Origin: Caldalkalibacillus mannanilyticus JCM 10596
GTDB lineage: Bacteria > Bacillota > Bacilli > Caldalkalibacillales > JCM-10596
DNA: 53,951 bases
Assembly (NCBI RefSeq): GCF_000615945.1
Contig: NZ_BAMO01000036.1
Coordinates: forward strand, 1 to 53,951
Direction of reading: 5' to 3'
Below the pieces are notes generated by a model. The model had not been told where the DNA came from and ran no database searches. It was given only the letters and a program-made list of their open reading frames with translations. Position numbers and translations under genes: made by a program. Positions within the stretch are counted from its first letter, which is position 1. Every line of letters begins with the position of its first letter. This document shows positions 7,791 to 18,253 of the stretch, piece by piece.

Positions 7791-7941
7791 ATTTAGGATA
7801 GGATAATACTGGATCATGTTTTAATAAAAAATTTGTAGAGAATTGATGAATGAAAAAGTATAATAAGGTTACAAAATAAACATGCCATAGAACTACTGTT
7901 ACAGGCACTAAGGAATAAATGGAAAAGGAAGAGATGAAAAA

Positions 7942-8346
7942 ATGAATGATTTAATACAACAAATTGAATCTTGGATTCAAAGTCGCCAACTGATTCGTCT
8001 CTCTTTACTGGAAAAAGGAATTGGTCGTAAGGTTCTTCATGGCCGCATATTACAATATAGTGCCTCAGAACAGCTCATTTTGTTTTATCACGATGACGAA
8101 AAGAAAGTGTACAATCTTGCGTTAAGTGAGATCGAGGACTTAGAGGCAAGCTCTAATCCAAAAGAGGAAAAACAGGAGCAAGAGAAAAGTCAAAAAAATC
8201 ATAAAAAAAATAATCAAGCTGTGCAAGATCCGGAAAGGGAGAAGTTACTTGAAGAAACGTTGACAATTTGCCAGCGCCTTTCGAAAGAAGAGCTATCAAG
8301 AATACTTCCTTTGTTAAAATTAATTCATCAGAAGAAAGAAAAATAG
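7942..8346 (+). CDS. Hypothetical protein with Sm-like beta N-terminus and charged helical C-terminus
   Basis: 134 residues, not recognised. Residues 1-75 look like a small beta barrel preceded by a helix (GRKVLHGRILQYSASEQLILFY, then a strand ending in IEDLEAS), reminiscent of YolD/Sm-like folds. Residues 76-105 are a low-complexity Lys/Glu/Gln linker, and the C-terminus is an amphipathic helix pair. No signal peptide. It has its own Shine-Dalgarno (AAGGAAGAG) and is closed by a terminator, so it is likely monocistronic. Confidence 0.65.
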   Translation: MNDLIQQIESWIQSRQLIRLSLLEKGIGRKVLHGRILQYSASEQLILFYHDDEKKVYNLALSEIEDLEASSNPKEEKQEQEKSQKNHKKNNQAVQDPEREKLLEETLTICQRLSKEELSRILPLLKLIHQKKEK

Positions 8347-8359
8347 TCTATTTTAAGTA

Positions 8360-8399
8360 AACCAGTTCCTTTATTATTGTGGAGTTGGTTTTTTATTTT
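8360..8399 (+). terminator. Intrinsic terminator after the 7942 gene
   Basis: AACCAGTTCC / GGAGTTGGTT ten-pair stem with two G-U pairs followed by T6. Its downstream T-rich flank (TTTTTATTTTGGCATGA) is identical to the sigma-54 -24 region of the second rocD locus. Confidence 0.6.
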
Positions 8400-8489
8400 G
8401 GCATGATTCTTTTTGTTTCTTTCGAAGCTAAAAAGGGAAACGTAAGGGGTAGAACAAGCAAATTCTTACGGATGAGAGGCGATTCTAAG

Positions 8490-9683
8490 ATGACAAAAAC
8501 GAATGCGATTATCACAAAAACAGAATTATTTGGAGCGAAAAATTATCTCCCTTTACCCATAGTGATTTCAACAGCAGAAGGTGTCTGGGTGGAAGATCCA
8601 GAAGGAAATCGTTATTTGGATATGCTTAGTGCTTATTCAGCATTAAATCCAGGTCATCGGCATCCTAAAATTATTCAAGCACTTAAGGATCAGGCAGATC
8701 GGGTTACTTTAACGTCGAGAGCTTTTCATAATGAACTACTGGGGGATTTTTATGAGAAGCTGTCCGAATTTACTAGAAAAAAAATGATTTTACCGATGAA
8801 CACAGGTGCTGAAGCAGTTGAAACTGCGATAAAAGCAGTACGCAGATGGGCTTATGACCAGAAAAAAATACCTGAAAATCAAGCTGAAATCATTGTGTTT
8901 GAAGGGAATTTTCATGGAAGAACGATTACCATTACCTCCTTTTCCTCAGAAGAAGAATATAAAAAGGGCTTTGGCCCGTTCACACCTGGCTTTAAACTCG
9001 TGGCCTATGGGGATGTGGAAGCCCTAAAATCTGCGATTACACCTAATACAGCTGCCATTATGCTAGAGCCAATACAAGGAGAAGCAGGTATTGTTATACC
9101 TCCAGAAGGGTATTTGAAAGAGGTTAGGAAGCTTTGCACTGAACATCAAATTTTATTGGTTGCCGATGAAATTCAAACGGGTTTTGGAAGAACGGGAAAA
9201 CCTTTTGCCTGTGATTGGGAGGAGGTCGTACCTGATTTATATATTATGGGTAAAGCGCTAGGAGGAGGCGTATTTCCGATTTCAGCTGTGGCGGCAGATG
9301 AAGAAGTACTTGGTGTTTTCAATCCGGGTTCTCATGGTTCTACATTTGGTGGGAATCCCTTAGGGTGTGCAGTGGCTATAGCGTCACTAGATGTGTTAAA
9401 AGAAGAAGAATTAGTGGAACGTTCTCTAGAAATGGGAACCTATTTCATGAAAAAATTAAAAACAATTGAAAGTCCAATTATCAAAGAAATAAGAGGAAGA
9501 GGATTATTTATTGGCATAGAGCTTCATGAAGCAGCCAGAGGATATTGTGAGGAATTAAAACAAAAGGGTCTATTATGTAAAGAAACACATGGAACGATTA
9601 TTCGTTTGGCACCTCCACTCATTATCAAGCAAGAAGAAATCGACTGGGCCTTTGATCTTATACAAGAAGTTCTGACGAAATAA
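8490..9683 (+). CDS. rocD: Ornithine aminotransferase (first copy)
   Basis: PLP enzyme transferring the delta-amino group of ornithine to 2-oxoglutarate, giving glutamate semialdehyde. 397 residues. PLP-lysine K255 in MGKALGGG, D226 in [14 protein letters not shown], and the N-terminal [10 protein letters not shown] motif of ornithine aminotransferases are present. The start is the ATG at 8490, matching the N-terminus of the paralogue at 40167; the open frame extends further upstream without a better start. It stands alone, away from rocG and rocA. Its 5' flank keeps a sigma-54 -24 half (TTGGCATGA) but has lost the -12 TTGCA, so its regulation probably differs from that of the roc-operon copy. 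Confidence 0.93.
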   Translation: MTKTNAIITKTELFGAKNYLPLPIVISTAEGVWVEDPEGNRYLDMLSAYSALNPGHRHPKIIQALKDQADRVTLTSRAFHNELLGDFYEKLSEFTRKKMILPMNTGAEAVETAIKAVRRWAYDQKKIPENQAEIIVFEGNFHGRTITITSFSSEEEYKKGFGPFTPGFKLVAYGDVEALKSAITPNTAAIMLEPIQGEAGIVIPPEGYLKEVRKLCTEHQILLVADEIQTGFGRTGKPFACDWEEVVPDLYIMGKALGGGVFPISAVAADEEVLGVFNPGSHGSTFGGNPLGCAVAIASLDVLKEEELVERSLEMGTYFMKKLKTIESPIIKEIRGRGLFIGIELHEAARGYCEELKQKGLLCKETHGTIIRLAPPLIIKQEEIDWAFDLIQEVLTK

Positions 9684-9692
9684 GATTGTCAA

Positions 9693-9770
9693 AAAGGCGA
9701 CATGAAAAATGGCTCTTTTAGGTGGAGCGTTGTCTCTACCGCTTGAATGCCGTTTATAATTGTCGCCTTT
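9693..9770. repeat. 78-bp structured inverted repeat between convergent genes
   Basis: Perfect 10-bp arms AAAGGCGACA (9693-9702) and TGTCGCCTTT (9761-9770) enclose a second imperfect layer (ATGAAAAATGGC / GCCGTTTATAAT) and an apical GGTGGAG / CTCTACC hairpin. It lies between rocD and the convergent 9793 gene. It may be a bidirectional terminator (weak T-runs) or a miniature repeat. I saw no second copy in this window. Confidence 0.6.
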
Positions 9771-9792
9771 CCTAATGAGAGTTGGGAACTGT

Positions 9793-10137
9793 CTATTTCG
9801 ATTTGAAAATAGAGATGGCTTCCGGAATATCTTGTGTATTAAAGGCATTCATAAATTCTTTAGTGTCGTTATAATAAAGTCTGCTTGCGTCGATTTGCCC
9901 ACCATGTTTCATCAAGATAAGGAGTGCCGCGATATGGTAAAAAGGTACTCCCGTTTCCTCTTCATTATAAATCGCTTGTTCTTTTAGATATTGATCGAAG
10001 TAACGGACATAGGTTACATTCAGTTTTTTTTCCGAACCATCGATATCATAGAGCACATCTGACTGATTAAAGAGATCTTCTAGTGTTGTGGGAAGTTGCT
10101 TCTCACATTCAAAACCAGAGCAGTGATAGATTTTCAT
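9793..10137 (-). CDS. Hypothetical cytosolic protein
   Basis: 114 residues, not recognised. Soluble mixed alpha/beta, starting MKIYHCSGFECEK with two early Cys residues (6 and 11). The middle has a conserved-looking VRYFDQYLKEQ helix and YHIAALLILMKHGG. No signal peptide or membrane span. Strong Shine-Dalgarno AAGGAGG 8 nt before the ATG supports a real gene. Convergent with rocD and divergent from acsA. Confidence 0.7.
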   Translation of the reverse strand: MKIYHCSGFECEKQLPTTLEDLFNQSDVLYDIDGSEKKLNVTYVRYFDQYLKEQAIYNEEETGVPFYHIAALLILMKHGGQIDASRLYYNDTKEFMNAFNTQDIPEAISIFKSK

Positions 10138-10315
10138 TTTATAGTCCTCCTTGGGTCCTTCAGTACTTCAATATTATAGCAAAAAAAATGAAAATACATG
10201 ATGATAAATATCAAATATATCATGAATTTGTCTTAAATGGTTCAAATCTGAGGGTAAATGACCTAGGATGCAGCTTAAATTGCCTGATTTGTAAGGTAAA
10301 GGTCAAGATAAAAAA

Positions 10316-10344
10316 TTGAGAAAAATCTAACACTTTGTTATAAT
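10316..10344 (+). promoter_or_regulatory. SigA promoter of acsA
   Basis: TTGAGA 10316-10321, 17-bp spacer, TATAAT 10339-10344, 47 bp before the acsA GTG. The remaining upstream DNA (10150-10315) is AT-rich with no further gene or motif that I can support. Confidence 0.7.
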
Positions 10345-10390
10345 TTTTTTAAGTAGAAGGAACATATTGTCAAGGGAGAGGAGTGGTTGA

Positions 10391-12132
10391 GTGAAAACAG
10401 AAAAATTAGCTAGTGTTGGTAATGATTTTAATCTAAAGAATTATGAGGAAACAAGACAGACCTTTTCTTGGAGTGATGTGGAGCGCGAATTCACCTGGTA
10501 CAATACAGGGAAAATAAACATCGCGTATGAAGCGATTGATCGTCATGCTGAAGGTGAGAGAAAGGATAAGGTAGCTCTCTACTATAGTGATGCAGTACGC
10601 GATGAAAAATATACATTTACAGAAATGAAAGAAAAAACAAATCAAGCAGGAAACCTATTAAAGAAAATAGGGATCAACAAAGGGGATCGTGTGTTCATCT
10701 TTATGCCTAGGATGCCTGAGCTCTATTTCAGCCTTTTGGGGGCGGTCAAGTTAGGGGCGATTGTAGGTCCTCTATTTGAAGCCTTTATGGAAGGAGCTGT
10801 TCGCGATCGTTTGGAAAACTCTGAAGCGGTAGCGATCATTACAACCCCGGAATTACTACCACGTGTTCCAATAAGTGAACTCCCTGCTCTCCAGCATATC
10901 GTATTAATATCGAATCAACTGGATCAATTAGAGCAGTTAAGAGATTCCTATCCACAGGTTACGTTTTATGATTTTTACAAGGAAATGAAAGCGTCATCAC
11001 TAGAGCTGGAAATCGAGTGGATGGACAAGGAAGATGGACTGATTCTGCATTACACCTCTGGTTCAACAGGAAAACCTAAAGGTGTGCTCCATGTACATTA
11101 TGCCATGGTTCAGCACTACCAGACGGCGAAGTGGGTTTTAGACCTTCAAGAAGATGATATTTATTGGTGTACGGCAGATCCGGGATGGGTTACAGGAACA
11201 TCGTATGGTATTTTTGGTCCCTGGTTAAATGGAGCTACCAACGTCATTCGTGGTGGGAGATTTAGTCCACAGGATTGGTATAAGACGATTGAAAGATACA
11301 AGGTTTCTGTATGGTACAGTGCTCCAACAGCCTTTCGAATGTTGATGGGGGCGGGTGATCATGTGGTTGAGGAAGCGGATCTTTCCTCTCTAAGACATGT
11401 CCTAAGCGTAGGGGAACCACTTAATCCAGAAGTCATTCGCTGGGGAATGAAGGTTTTTCAGAAGCGTATTCATGATACATGGTGGATGACAGAAACAGGT
11501 GCAATGTTAATTTGTAACTATCCATGTATGGAAATTAGACCGGGCTCAATGGGTAAACCGTTTCCTGGCGTGGTAGCTGATATTATTGACAATCAAGCAA
11601 TATCCTTCCACCGAATCGGATGGGGAATTTAGCCATTAAAGCAGGATGGCCATCTATGATGCGTAAGATATGGAAAAATGATTCGAAATATCAAGAATAT
11701 TTTGCGATTGAAGGTTGGTATGTTTCAGGAGACTCGGCATATAAGGATGAAGATGGTTACTTTTGGTTCCAAGGTCGTGTTGATGATGTGATTATGACCG
11801 CAGGAGAGCGAGTAGGACCTTTTGAAGTGGAGAGTAAGCTCGTGGAGCATCCGGCTGTGGCGGAAGCGGGAGTCATTGGAAAGCCAGATCCTGTTCGTGG
11901 AGAAATTATCAAGGCATTCATTGCTCTTCGTGAGGGATATACTCCTTCGGACGAGTTGAAAGAAGAAATTCGCCAATTTATCAAGCAAGGTTTAGCAGCA
12001 CATGCTGCCCCCAGAGAGATTGAATTCAAGGATAAGCTTCCTAAAACACGTAGTGGAAAAATAATGAGGCGTGTCTTGAAAGCATGGGAGTTAGATCTCC
12101 CTACAGGCGATTTGTCTACAATGGAGGATTAA
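10391..12132 (+). pseudogene. acsA: Acetyl-CoA synthetase, one-base frameshift
   Basis: AMP-forming acetate:CoA ligase that activates acetate for the TCA cycle and glyoxylate shunt. The two open segments (10391-11632 and from about 11598 to 12132) join into one protein of about 580 residues, the AcsA length. Motifs seen: P-loop YTSGSTGKPKG, aromatic TGTSYGIFGPW, WWMTETG, and C-terminal KTRSGKIMRR with the acetylatable Lys. The break is at about 11597, where CAAGCAAT reads as a one-base loss of CAAGGCAAT, restoring the expected NQGNILPPNRMGNLAI. GTG start, AGGAG 7 nt upstream. All motifs are intact on both sides, which argues for a sequence error rather than decay. Confidence 0.88.
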
Positions 12133-12187
12133 ATATTTGGCTGGGGAAAGAACAGATATGAATAAGTGACAAGGATTTTAGCCATAG

Positions 12188-12220
12188 CAAAAGGAGCCTT
12201 TACGGGGGCTCCTTTTGTTT
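12188..12220 (+). terminator. Intrinsic terminator of acsA (bidirectional)
   Basis: Stem CAAAAGGAGCC / GGCTCCTTTTG with T-rich 3' side. It lies between convergent acsA and the DUF309 gene and is usable in both directions. Confidence 0.85.
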
Positions 12221-12234
12221 ATTCTGCTTCTGTT

Positions 12235-12744
12235 TCATGAACGTTTTTTTAGTTGGGCTTGTTTGCTTCTTTCTTGCACGACATCACTACGATCTCTTAA
12301 TGTATGCTTATGTAATAGAAACTCATTTGATAAATCGCTGGTCGTTCCCCAGATGACTCCCCTTTGTGAGCATAAGCTCTGACATTCTTTTATAACGGGT
12401 TCCTTTAGAGGAAGCTGAAGGCTATGATAAGGCATGTTGTCGTTCATTGATTGTAGATTTTTATTGAGTAGCGTGAGCAATTCTGAAGCATGAAAGCCGA
12501 GCTGCTCTACTTCATTTTGTTTTTGTTCTAGTAGAGAAATGGCGCTATACAGCATTTTATATGCTCCAGCCATATTTCCTCTGCGGTAGTGATATTGAGA
12601 AACAGCGATCTGGATTAGGCCTACCCAAACTAGGTTATTCATCCCCTGTTCTTTCCAATATTCCTCAAGAATTTCATGACATTCAAAATAATCTCGATCT
12701 GCATGAAAATAAACCAGGTACTCTAAATACTCAGCAGGGTACAT
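12235..12744 (-). CDS. DUF309 domain protein
   Basis: 169 residues, all helical, cytosolic. The DUF309 signature FHADRDYFECHEILEEYWKEQ is at the N-terminus, followed by QIAVSQYHYRRGN, typical of the family (B. subtilis YpuF relatives). The His/Glu-rich helix resembles a metal-binding site; function unknown. The start is the ATG at 12744, 8 nt after a perfect GGAGG; an upstream ATG at 12759 directly abuts another GGGAGG and is less likely. Confidence 0.88.
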   Translation of the reverse strand: MYPAEYLEYLVYFHADRDYFECHEILEEYWKEQGMNNLVWVGLIQIAVSQYHYRRGNMAGAYKMLYSAISLLEQKQNEVEQLGFHASELLTLLNKNLQSMNDNMPYHSLQLPLKEPVIKECQSLCSQRGVIWGTTSDLSNEFLLHKHTLRDRSDVVQERSKQAQLKKRS

Positions 12745-12821
12745 CTGTAAGACCTCCATCCTCCCATTTGCTCTTGTTACTTTATTATAGAGGTCAGATA
12801 GATGCTTTACAAGAAAAGTGT

Positions 12822-13316
12822 TTAGTTTAATAATGAAGAGATAAGGAATCTTTTTTTACTCTTAGGCTTTGTTAGATAGCTTACTAAACCAATCCCAACA
12901 CCTAAGAGGGCACCGGCAAAGACCTCGATTGGTTGGTGACCTAAGCGCTCCTTTAATTTTTTTTCTCTACGTACGTGATAGATTCCGGGATGATGACCTG
13001 CTAATTTTTCAACATCTTCGTCTAGGTCATTGACCTGTATAGCTGTTTCACCAGCATGTCTTCTTATCCCAGCTGCATCATACATGACAATTAATCCAAG
13101 CATGGTAGAAATGGCAAATTCAGTTGAATCCCAGCCTTTGTCTAGTCCTACATAGGTGGCTAAAGCAGTTACGCCACTTGAATGGGAGCTGGGCATTCCC
13201 CCTGCTGTAAGCAGATGACTCCAATCCAGATGATCTGAATTGACTAGGTTAAATGGAACTTTAAGCATTTGAGCTATTGTGATACTAGAAATTGCTGTGG
13301 TAATGGCTCTGTTCAT
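12822..13316 (-). CDS. Divergent PAP2 family protein (YuiD-like)
   Basis: 164-residue membrane protein of the divergent PAP2/acid phosphatase family. GGMPSSHS at about 40-47, YDAAGIRRHAGE, and the C-terminal LGHQPIEVFAGALLG define the family. Unlike classical PAP2 enzymes the catalytic triad is only partly conserved, so activity on lipid phosphates is not certain. The start is the ATG at 13316 after GAGGTGAA; an upstream ATG (13349) lacks a Shine-Dalgarno. Divergent from ftsW. Confidence 0.88.
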   Translation of the reverse strand: MNRAITTAISSITIAQMLKVPFNLVNSDHLDWSHLLTAGGMPSSHSSGVTALATYVGLDKGWDSTEFAISTMLGLIVMYDAAGIRRHAGETAIQVNDLDEDVEKLAGHHPGIYHVRREKKLKERLGHQPIEVFAGALLGVGIGLVSYLTKPKSKKRFLISSLLN

Positions 13317-13452
13317 CGTATGTTCACCTCTAAAGAGTAGCTTCTCCAAGAAAGAGGGAAATTAATTCAAAAATTTATATTTTTAGCAGGAGATTAAAGA
13401 AGTCGTCAAGAATTATTATTGGGTAAGAATGTTGGGAAAGAAGGATGGCAAC

Positions 13453-14571
13453 ATGGATAAAGATTTTCAACTGAGAAAGGGACAACCAGATTTTATGATC
13501 ATGGTCATAAGCCTTCTTTTACTAGGGATTGGCTTAGTCATGATATATAGTTCAAGCCAAATTGCTGCATATGACAAATTTAATGACAGTTCATTTTTTT
13601 TCAAACGACAGGTCGTTTGGGCAATTGCAGGAATTATTGCGATGATTATGGTAATGAATATTCCATATACAGTTTACAAAAAGCTAACGCCTTTGATTAT
13701 ACTTACCCTGTTTATCTTGATGGTTCTGGTTCTTACAGGATTGGGATCTACTGTGAATGGAGCACAGCGCTGGTTGGATTTAGGGTTTACTAAGATACAG
13801 CCCTCAGAATTTGTGAAGCTGGGTATTATTATTTATTTAGCCTCTATCTACTCTAAGAAGCAGGAACACATCAACAATTTTAGTCGTGGTCTGATTCCTC
13901 CATTGGTCGTTGTGGCAATCTTTTTTATGCTTATTTTGCTACAACGCGATTTAGGGACAGGGATGTCGGTTATCTTTTTTACGATGGTGATGATATTCTG
14001 CTCAGGCGCTCAATTCAAACATCTCTTTGGGTTAGGTTTGGTTTGCTCTGTCATTTTCTTTATATTTGCTAGAACCTCACCGTATCGTTGGCAACGAATT
14101 ACTTCATTTAAAGATCCTTGGGCAGAACCCTTAGGGTCAGGATATCAGTTGATTCAATCACTCTATGCTATTGGAAATGGTGGGGTGTTTGGAAATGGCT
14201 TCGGCAAGAGTATCCAGAAATATCACTACCTTCCTGAGGCGCATACAGATTTTATTTTTTCAATTACAGCTGAAGAGTTGGGATTAGTCGGCGTGCTTGT
14301 TATTCTAAGTCTTTATTTATTCTTTGTGTTACGTGGAATTACAATTTCTAACAGATGTCCCGATCTGTTTGGAAAACTGCTAGCGATTGGAATTGTTGCC
14401 ATGATTGGAATTCAAGCTCTGATTAATATTGCTGTAGTATCGGGAACGTTGCCAGTGACAGGGATTACCTTGCCTTTCTTAAGCTATGGAGGCTCTTCTC
14501 TCTTATTGACGATGGTGGCAGTAGGAATGTTATTAAACATATCACGTTATTCTCACTATGAGCCAGATTAA
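13453..14571 (+). CDS. ftsW: FtsW/RodA/SpoVE family peptidoglycan polymerase
   Basis: SEDS-family lipid II glycosyltransferase of 372 residues with about ten membrane helices. Conserved WLDLGFTKIQPSEFVK, LLQRDLGTG, and the large extracellular loop with YLPEAHTDFIFSITAEELG match FtsW/RodA; the C-terminal ITLPFLSYGGSS is diagnostic. Position immediately before pyc equals ylaO (ftsW) in B. subtilis, so FtsW is preferred over RodA or SpoVE. The start is the ATG at 13453 with AAGAAGGA upstream; an ATG at 13429 lacks a good Shine-Dalgarno. Confidence 0.93.
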   Translation: MDKDFQLRKGQPDFMIMVISLLLLGIGLVMIYSSSQIAAYDKFNDSSFFFKRQVVWAIAGIIAMIMVMNIPYTVYKKLTPLIILTLFILMVLVLTGLGSTVNGAQRWLDLGFTKIQPSEFVKLGIIIYLASIYSKKQEHINNFSRGLIPPLVVVAIFFMLILLQRDLGTGMSVIFFTMVMIFCSGAQFKHLFGLGLVCSVIFFIFARTSPYRWQRITSFKDPWAEPLGSGYQLIQSLYAIGNGGVFGNGFGKSIQKYHYLPEAHTDFIFSITAEELGLVGVLVILSLYLFFVLRGITISNRCPDLFGKLLAIGIVAMIGIQALINIAVVSGTLPVTGITLPFLSYGGSSLLLTMVAVGMLLNISRYSHYEPD

Positions 14572-14593
14572 CCTTATATAGTAGGATGCATTT

Positions 14594-14630
14594 TTGTTTG
14601 GTATAACACATTATGATATAATGTGTTATA
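14594..14630 (+). promoter_or_regulatory. pyc promoter with -10 embedded in a perfect 13-3-13 palindrome
   Basis: TATAACACATTAT (14602-14614) and ATAATGTGTTATA (14618-14630) form a perfect inverted repeat with a 3-bp centre. A TTGTTT-17-TATAAT promoter (14594-14599, 14617-14622) places its -10 inside the right arm. That arrangement suggests a repressor operator. Alternatively it is a weak ftsW terminator, since the stem is followed by TTTATTTAT. Confidence 0.55.
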
Positions 14631-14688
14631 TTTATTTATAAAATTGCTAGAATTATGCAAAAAAAACATAGAGAAAAGGGGAAGAAGG

Positions 14689-17600
14689 ATGGATAGAGTG
14701 AAGACTTTTTCGAAAATATTAGTGGCAAATCGTGGTGAGATTGCCATTCGAATTTTTAGAGCCTGTAATGAATTAAATATTCGTACAGTGGCGATCTATT
14801 CAGAGGAAGATACTCCTAGTTTGCACCGCTTTAAAGCGGATGAAGCGTATATCGTAGGTAAAGGAAAAGGACCTATTGAAGCTTATCTTGATATTGAAAG
14901 CATCATTGAGGTAGCGAAGAGAAATCATGTTGAAGCGATCCATCCTGGCTATGGATTTTTATCCGAAAACGCAACGTTTGCCCGTCGTTGTAAGGAGGAA
15001 GGCATCACCTTTATTGGTCCAAAAGAGATTCATTTGAATATGTTTGGAGATAAAGTGGAGGCAAGAAAACAAGCTATAAAGGCAGGGCTACCCGTTATTC
15101 CTGGAACAGATGAACCCGTAGCTTCATTGAATGAAATAAGAGCCTTTGGAACGGAGCATGGCTATCCTTTTATCATAAAAGCAGCTCAGGAGGAGGCGGA
15201 CGTGGGATGAGAATTGTTCGCTCTGAAGAGGAAGTAGAGGAAGCATTCGGAAGAGCACAATCTGAAGCGCGGGCTTCGTTCGGCAATGCGAGGTGTATAT
15301 AGAAAAATATATTGAAAATCCCAAGCATATTGAGGTCCAAATATTAGCGGACCATGAAGGAAATGTTATCCATCTGTTTGAAAGGGACTGTACGGTTCAA
15401 AGACGTTATCAGAAGCTAGTAGAGGTGGCTCCAAGTGTTTCACTAAGTCAAGAGCTTAGAGAGAAAATTTGTGATGCATCTGTCCAAATTATGAAAAATG
15501 TAGGCTATCTTAATGCAGGTACGGTTGAATTCCTTGTAACCGAAGATGGGAGCTTCTATTTTATCGAAGTGAATCCAAGGGTTCAAGTAGAGCACACGAT
15601 CACTGAACTCATTACAGGAATTGATATAGTTCAATCGCAAATATTAATCGCAAGTTCGTATTCCTTACATAGTCCTGAGGTAGGTGTACCGCTCCAACAA
15701 GATATAAGCTGGAGAGGTTATGCGATTCAATGCCGAATCACAACAGAAGATCCGCTTAATTCATTTATGCCTGATACAGGGAAACTATTGGCGTATCGCT
15801 CAGCAGGTGGGTTCGGAACCCGTTTGGATGCTGGTAATGCTTCGTGGGTGCAGTCATCTCTCCTTACTATGATTCTTTGTTAGTCAAAGTATCCACTTGG
15901 GCCATTACCTACGAGCAAGCTGCCTCCAAAATGGTCAGAAATTTAAAAGAATTTCGGGTAAGAGGAGTGAAAACAAACATTCCGTTTTTGGAAAATGTGG
16001 TTCAGCACCCAGCGTTTCTTAGTGGGGATTATAATACTTCGTTCATCGATACGACACCTGAATTATTTCAATTTCAGCAGCAAAGGGACAGAGGAACGAA
16101 AATTTTGCAATATATTGGAAATACAATTGTGAATGGCTATCCTGGTTTAACCAAAATGACAGAAAAGCCAGAGTTTAATCAACCACGAGTTCCAATTACA
16201 AGCTATAAAGACAGCTACCAATTTGGCTCTAAGCAGGTATTAGAGCAACAAGGGGCGGAAGGACTTGTAAAGTGGATTAAAGAACAAAAGCAAGTTTTAC
16301 TTACAGATACGACCTTTCGGGATGCTCATCAATCCCTCTATGCTACACGTTTTCGTACCTATGACTTCTTAAAAATTTCTGAAGGAACAGCCAAATTAGC
16401 TCCTAATCTCTTTTCATTAGAGATGTGGGGAGGAGCCACATTTGATGTCAGCATGAGATTTTTGAAGGAGGATCCTTGGGAGAGATTACAAACGTTACGC
16501 GAACAGATTCCTAATATTTTGTTTCAAATGTTATTAAGAGGAGCGAATGCAGTTGGTTACACCAACTACCCAGACAATGTCATCAAAAGATTTGTTCAAG
16601 AATCTGCGCAAAAAGGAATCGACATCTTCCGAATCTTTGATAGTCTCAATTGGATTGAAGGGATGCGTGTGGCGATTGAGGCAGTGCGTGAAAGCGGAAA
16701 AATAGCCGAGGCAACGATTTGTTACACAGGAGATATCCATGATTCTTCTCGTGCTAAATATGATTTGAATTATTACATTATGATGGCGAAGGAGTTAGAA
16801 AAAACAGGAGCACATATTCTAGCCATCAAAGATATGGCAGGGCTGTTAAAGCCTTATGCAGCGTATGATCTTATTTCAGCATTAAAAGATGCCGTAGATA
16901 TTCCAATCCATCTTCACACGCATGATACGAGTGGTAACGGAGTGGCTATGTATCACAAGGCAGTGGAAGCTGGAGTGGACATCGTTGATGTGGCGATAAG
17001 CTCCATGTCAGGGTTGACCTCTCAGCCGAGCTTAAATGCGATGGTTTCTTCTTTGCAGGGACAACCTCGTTCTCCGCAGCTTGAACTTAGCCATTTAGAA
17101 AAGCTTAGTCATTATTGGGAGGACGTTCGTCAGTATTACCGTGGTTTTGATGCTGGGATGGTGGCGAGCAGTACAGAGGTTTACCAACATGAAATGCCAG
17201 GAGGACAGTACACGAATCTTCAACAACAAGCGAAAGGTGTAGGACTCGAACACCGTTGGGAAGAAGTCAAAAAAATGTATTCCGTCGTGAATATGATGTT
17301 TGGGGATATTGTCAAAGTCACCCCATCTTCTAAAGTGGTCGGAGATATGGCGTTATTTATGGTTCAAAATAACTTAACGGAAGAAGATGTATATGAACGT
17401 GGTGAAACCTTAGATTTTCCGGATTCGGTTGTTGAGTTTGTTCAGGGGTATCTTGGTCAACCGTATCAAGGATTTCCTGAGAAGGTAAAGAAAGCTGTGT
17501 TAAAAGGTAGAGAACCCATCACATGTCGCCCTGGAGAGTTAATGGAGCCTGTTGACTTTGATCAGGTCGCTAAAGAATTGGAAGACGAGTTCCATCGTCC

Positions 17601-18135
17601 GTTTTCTATTCATGATGTCCTATCATATGTTATGTATCCAGCAGTGTTTAAGGAATTTGAGCAGCATCGCCAGAACTTCGGTGATCTTTCTGTTTTGGAC
17701 AGTCCTACTTTCTTCTATGGGATGAGAGTAGGAGAGGAAGGAGCAGCAGAAATTGAGCGTGGAAAAACCCTTATGATTAAGCTACTATCTATTGGTGAGA
17801 TTCTTCCTGATGGTACAAGAACGATCTATTTCGAACTAAATGGACGTCCTCGAGAAGTGAATGTGATTGATCAATCTATAGAGTCTAATATCTTACGCAA
17901 GGAAAAGGCAGATGCAAATAATCCAAATCAAATCGGTGCTACTATGCCAGGTACCGTCATGAAGATTCTTGTTAATGAAGGGGATACTGTGAAAAAAGGA
18001 GATCATTTGATGGTGAATGAAGCCATGAAAATGGAAACCACAGTACAAGCTTCAAGAGATGGGATCATCAAGAGAATTGTCGTTCAGGAGAAGGAAAGTA
18101 TTACAACTGGAGACTTATTAATAGAGTTTGAATAG
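14689..18135 (+). pseudogene. pyc: Pyruvate carboxylase, three one-base frameshifts
   Basis: Biotin-dependent ATP:pyruvate carboxylase making oxaloacetate. Reassembled length is about 1149 residues, equal to B. subtilis PycA. Domain order: biotin carboxylase (ILVANRGEIAIRI, then [10 protein letters not shown] after correction), carboxyltransferase (LLTDTTFRDAHQS, HTHDTSGN), and biotinyl domain (EAMKMETT, target Lys). Breaks at about 15187, 15289 and 15842 are each one missing base; adding one base restores [21 protein letters not shown] and DAGNA-x-x-GAVISPYYD. Three independent one-base losses with no other damage point to consensus error. The start is the ATG at 14689 after GGGGAAGAAGG. It follows ftsW as in B. 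subtilis. Confidence 0.9.
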
Positions 18136-18253
18136 TCTGAATAAGTGGGATAATATTCCTATTTTAGAAATACCCCCTCAAAAACAAAAAAATCTCATCG
18201 AAAGGTATTGAGGCAATACCAATAAATATTTTAAAGAGAGGGGACTGTACACA

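Noticed and set aside
8379-8489. Longer N-terminus for the first ornithine aminotransferase
   Set aside because: The extension covers a terminator and promoter-like sequence and is absent from the paralogue.
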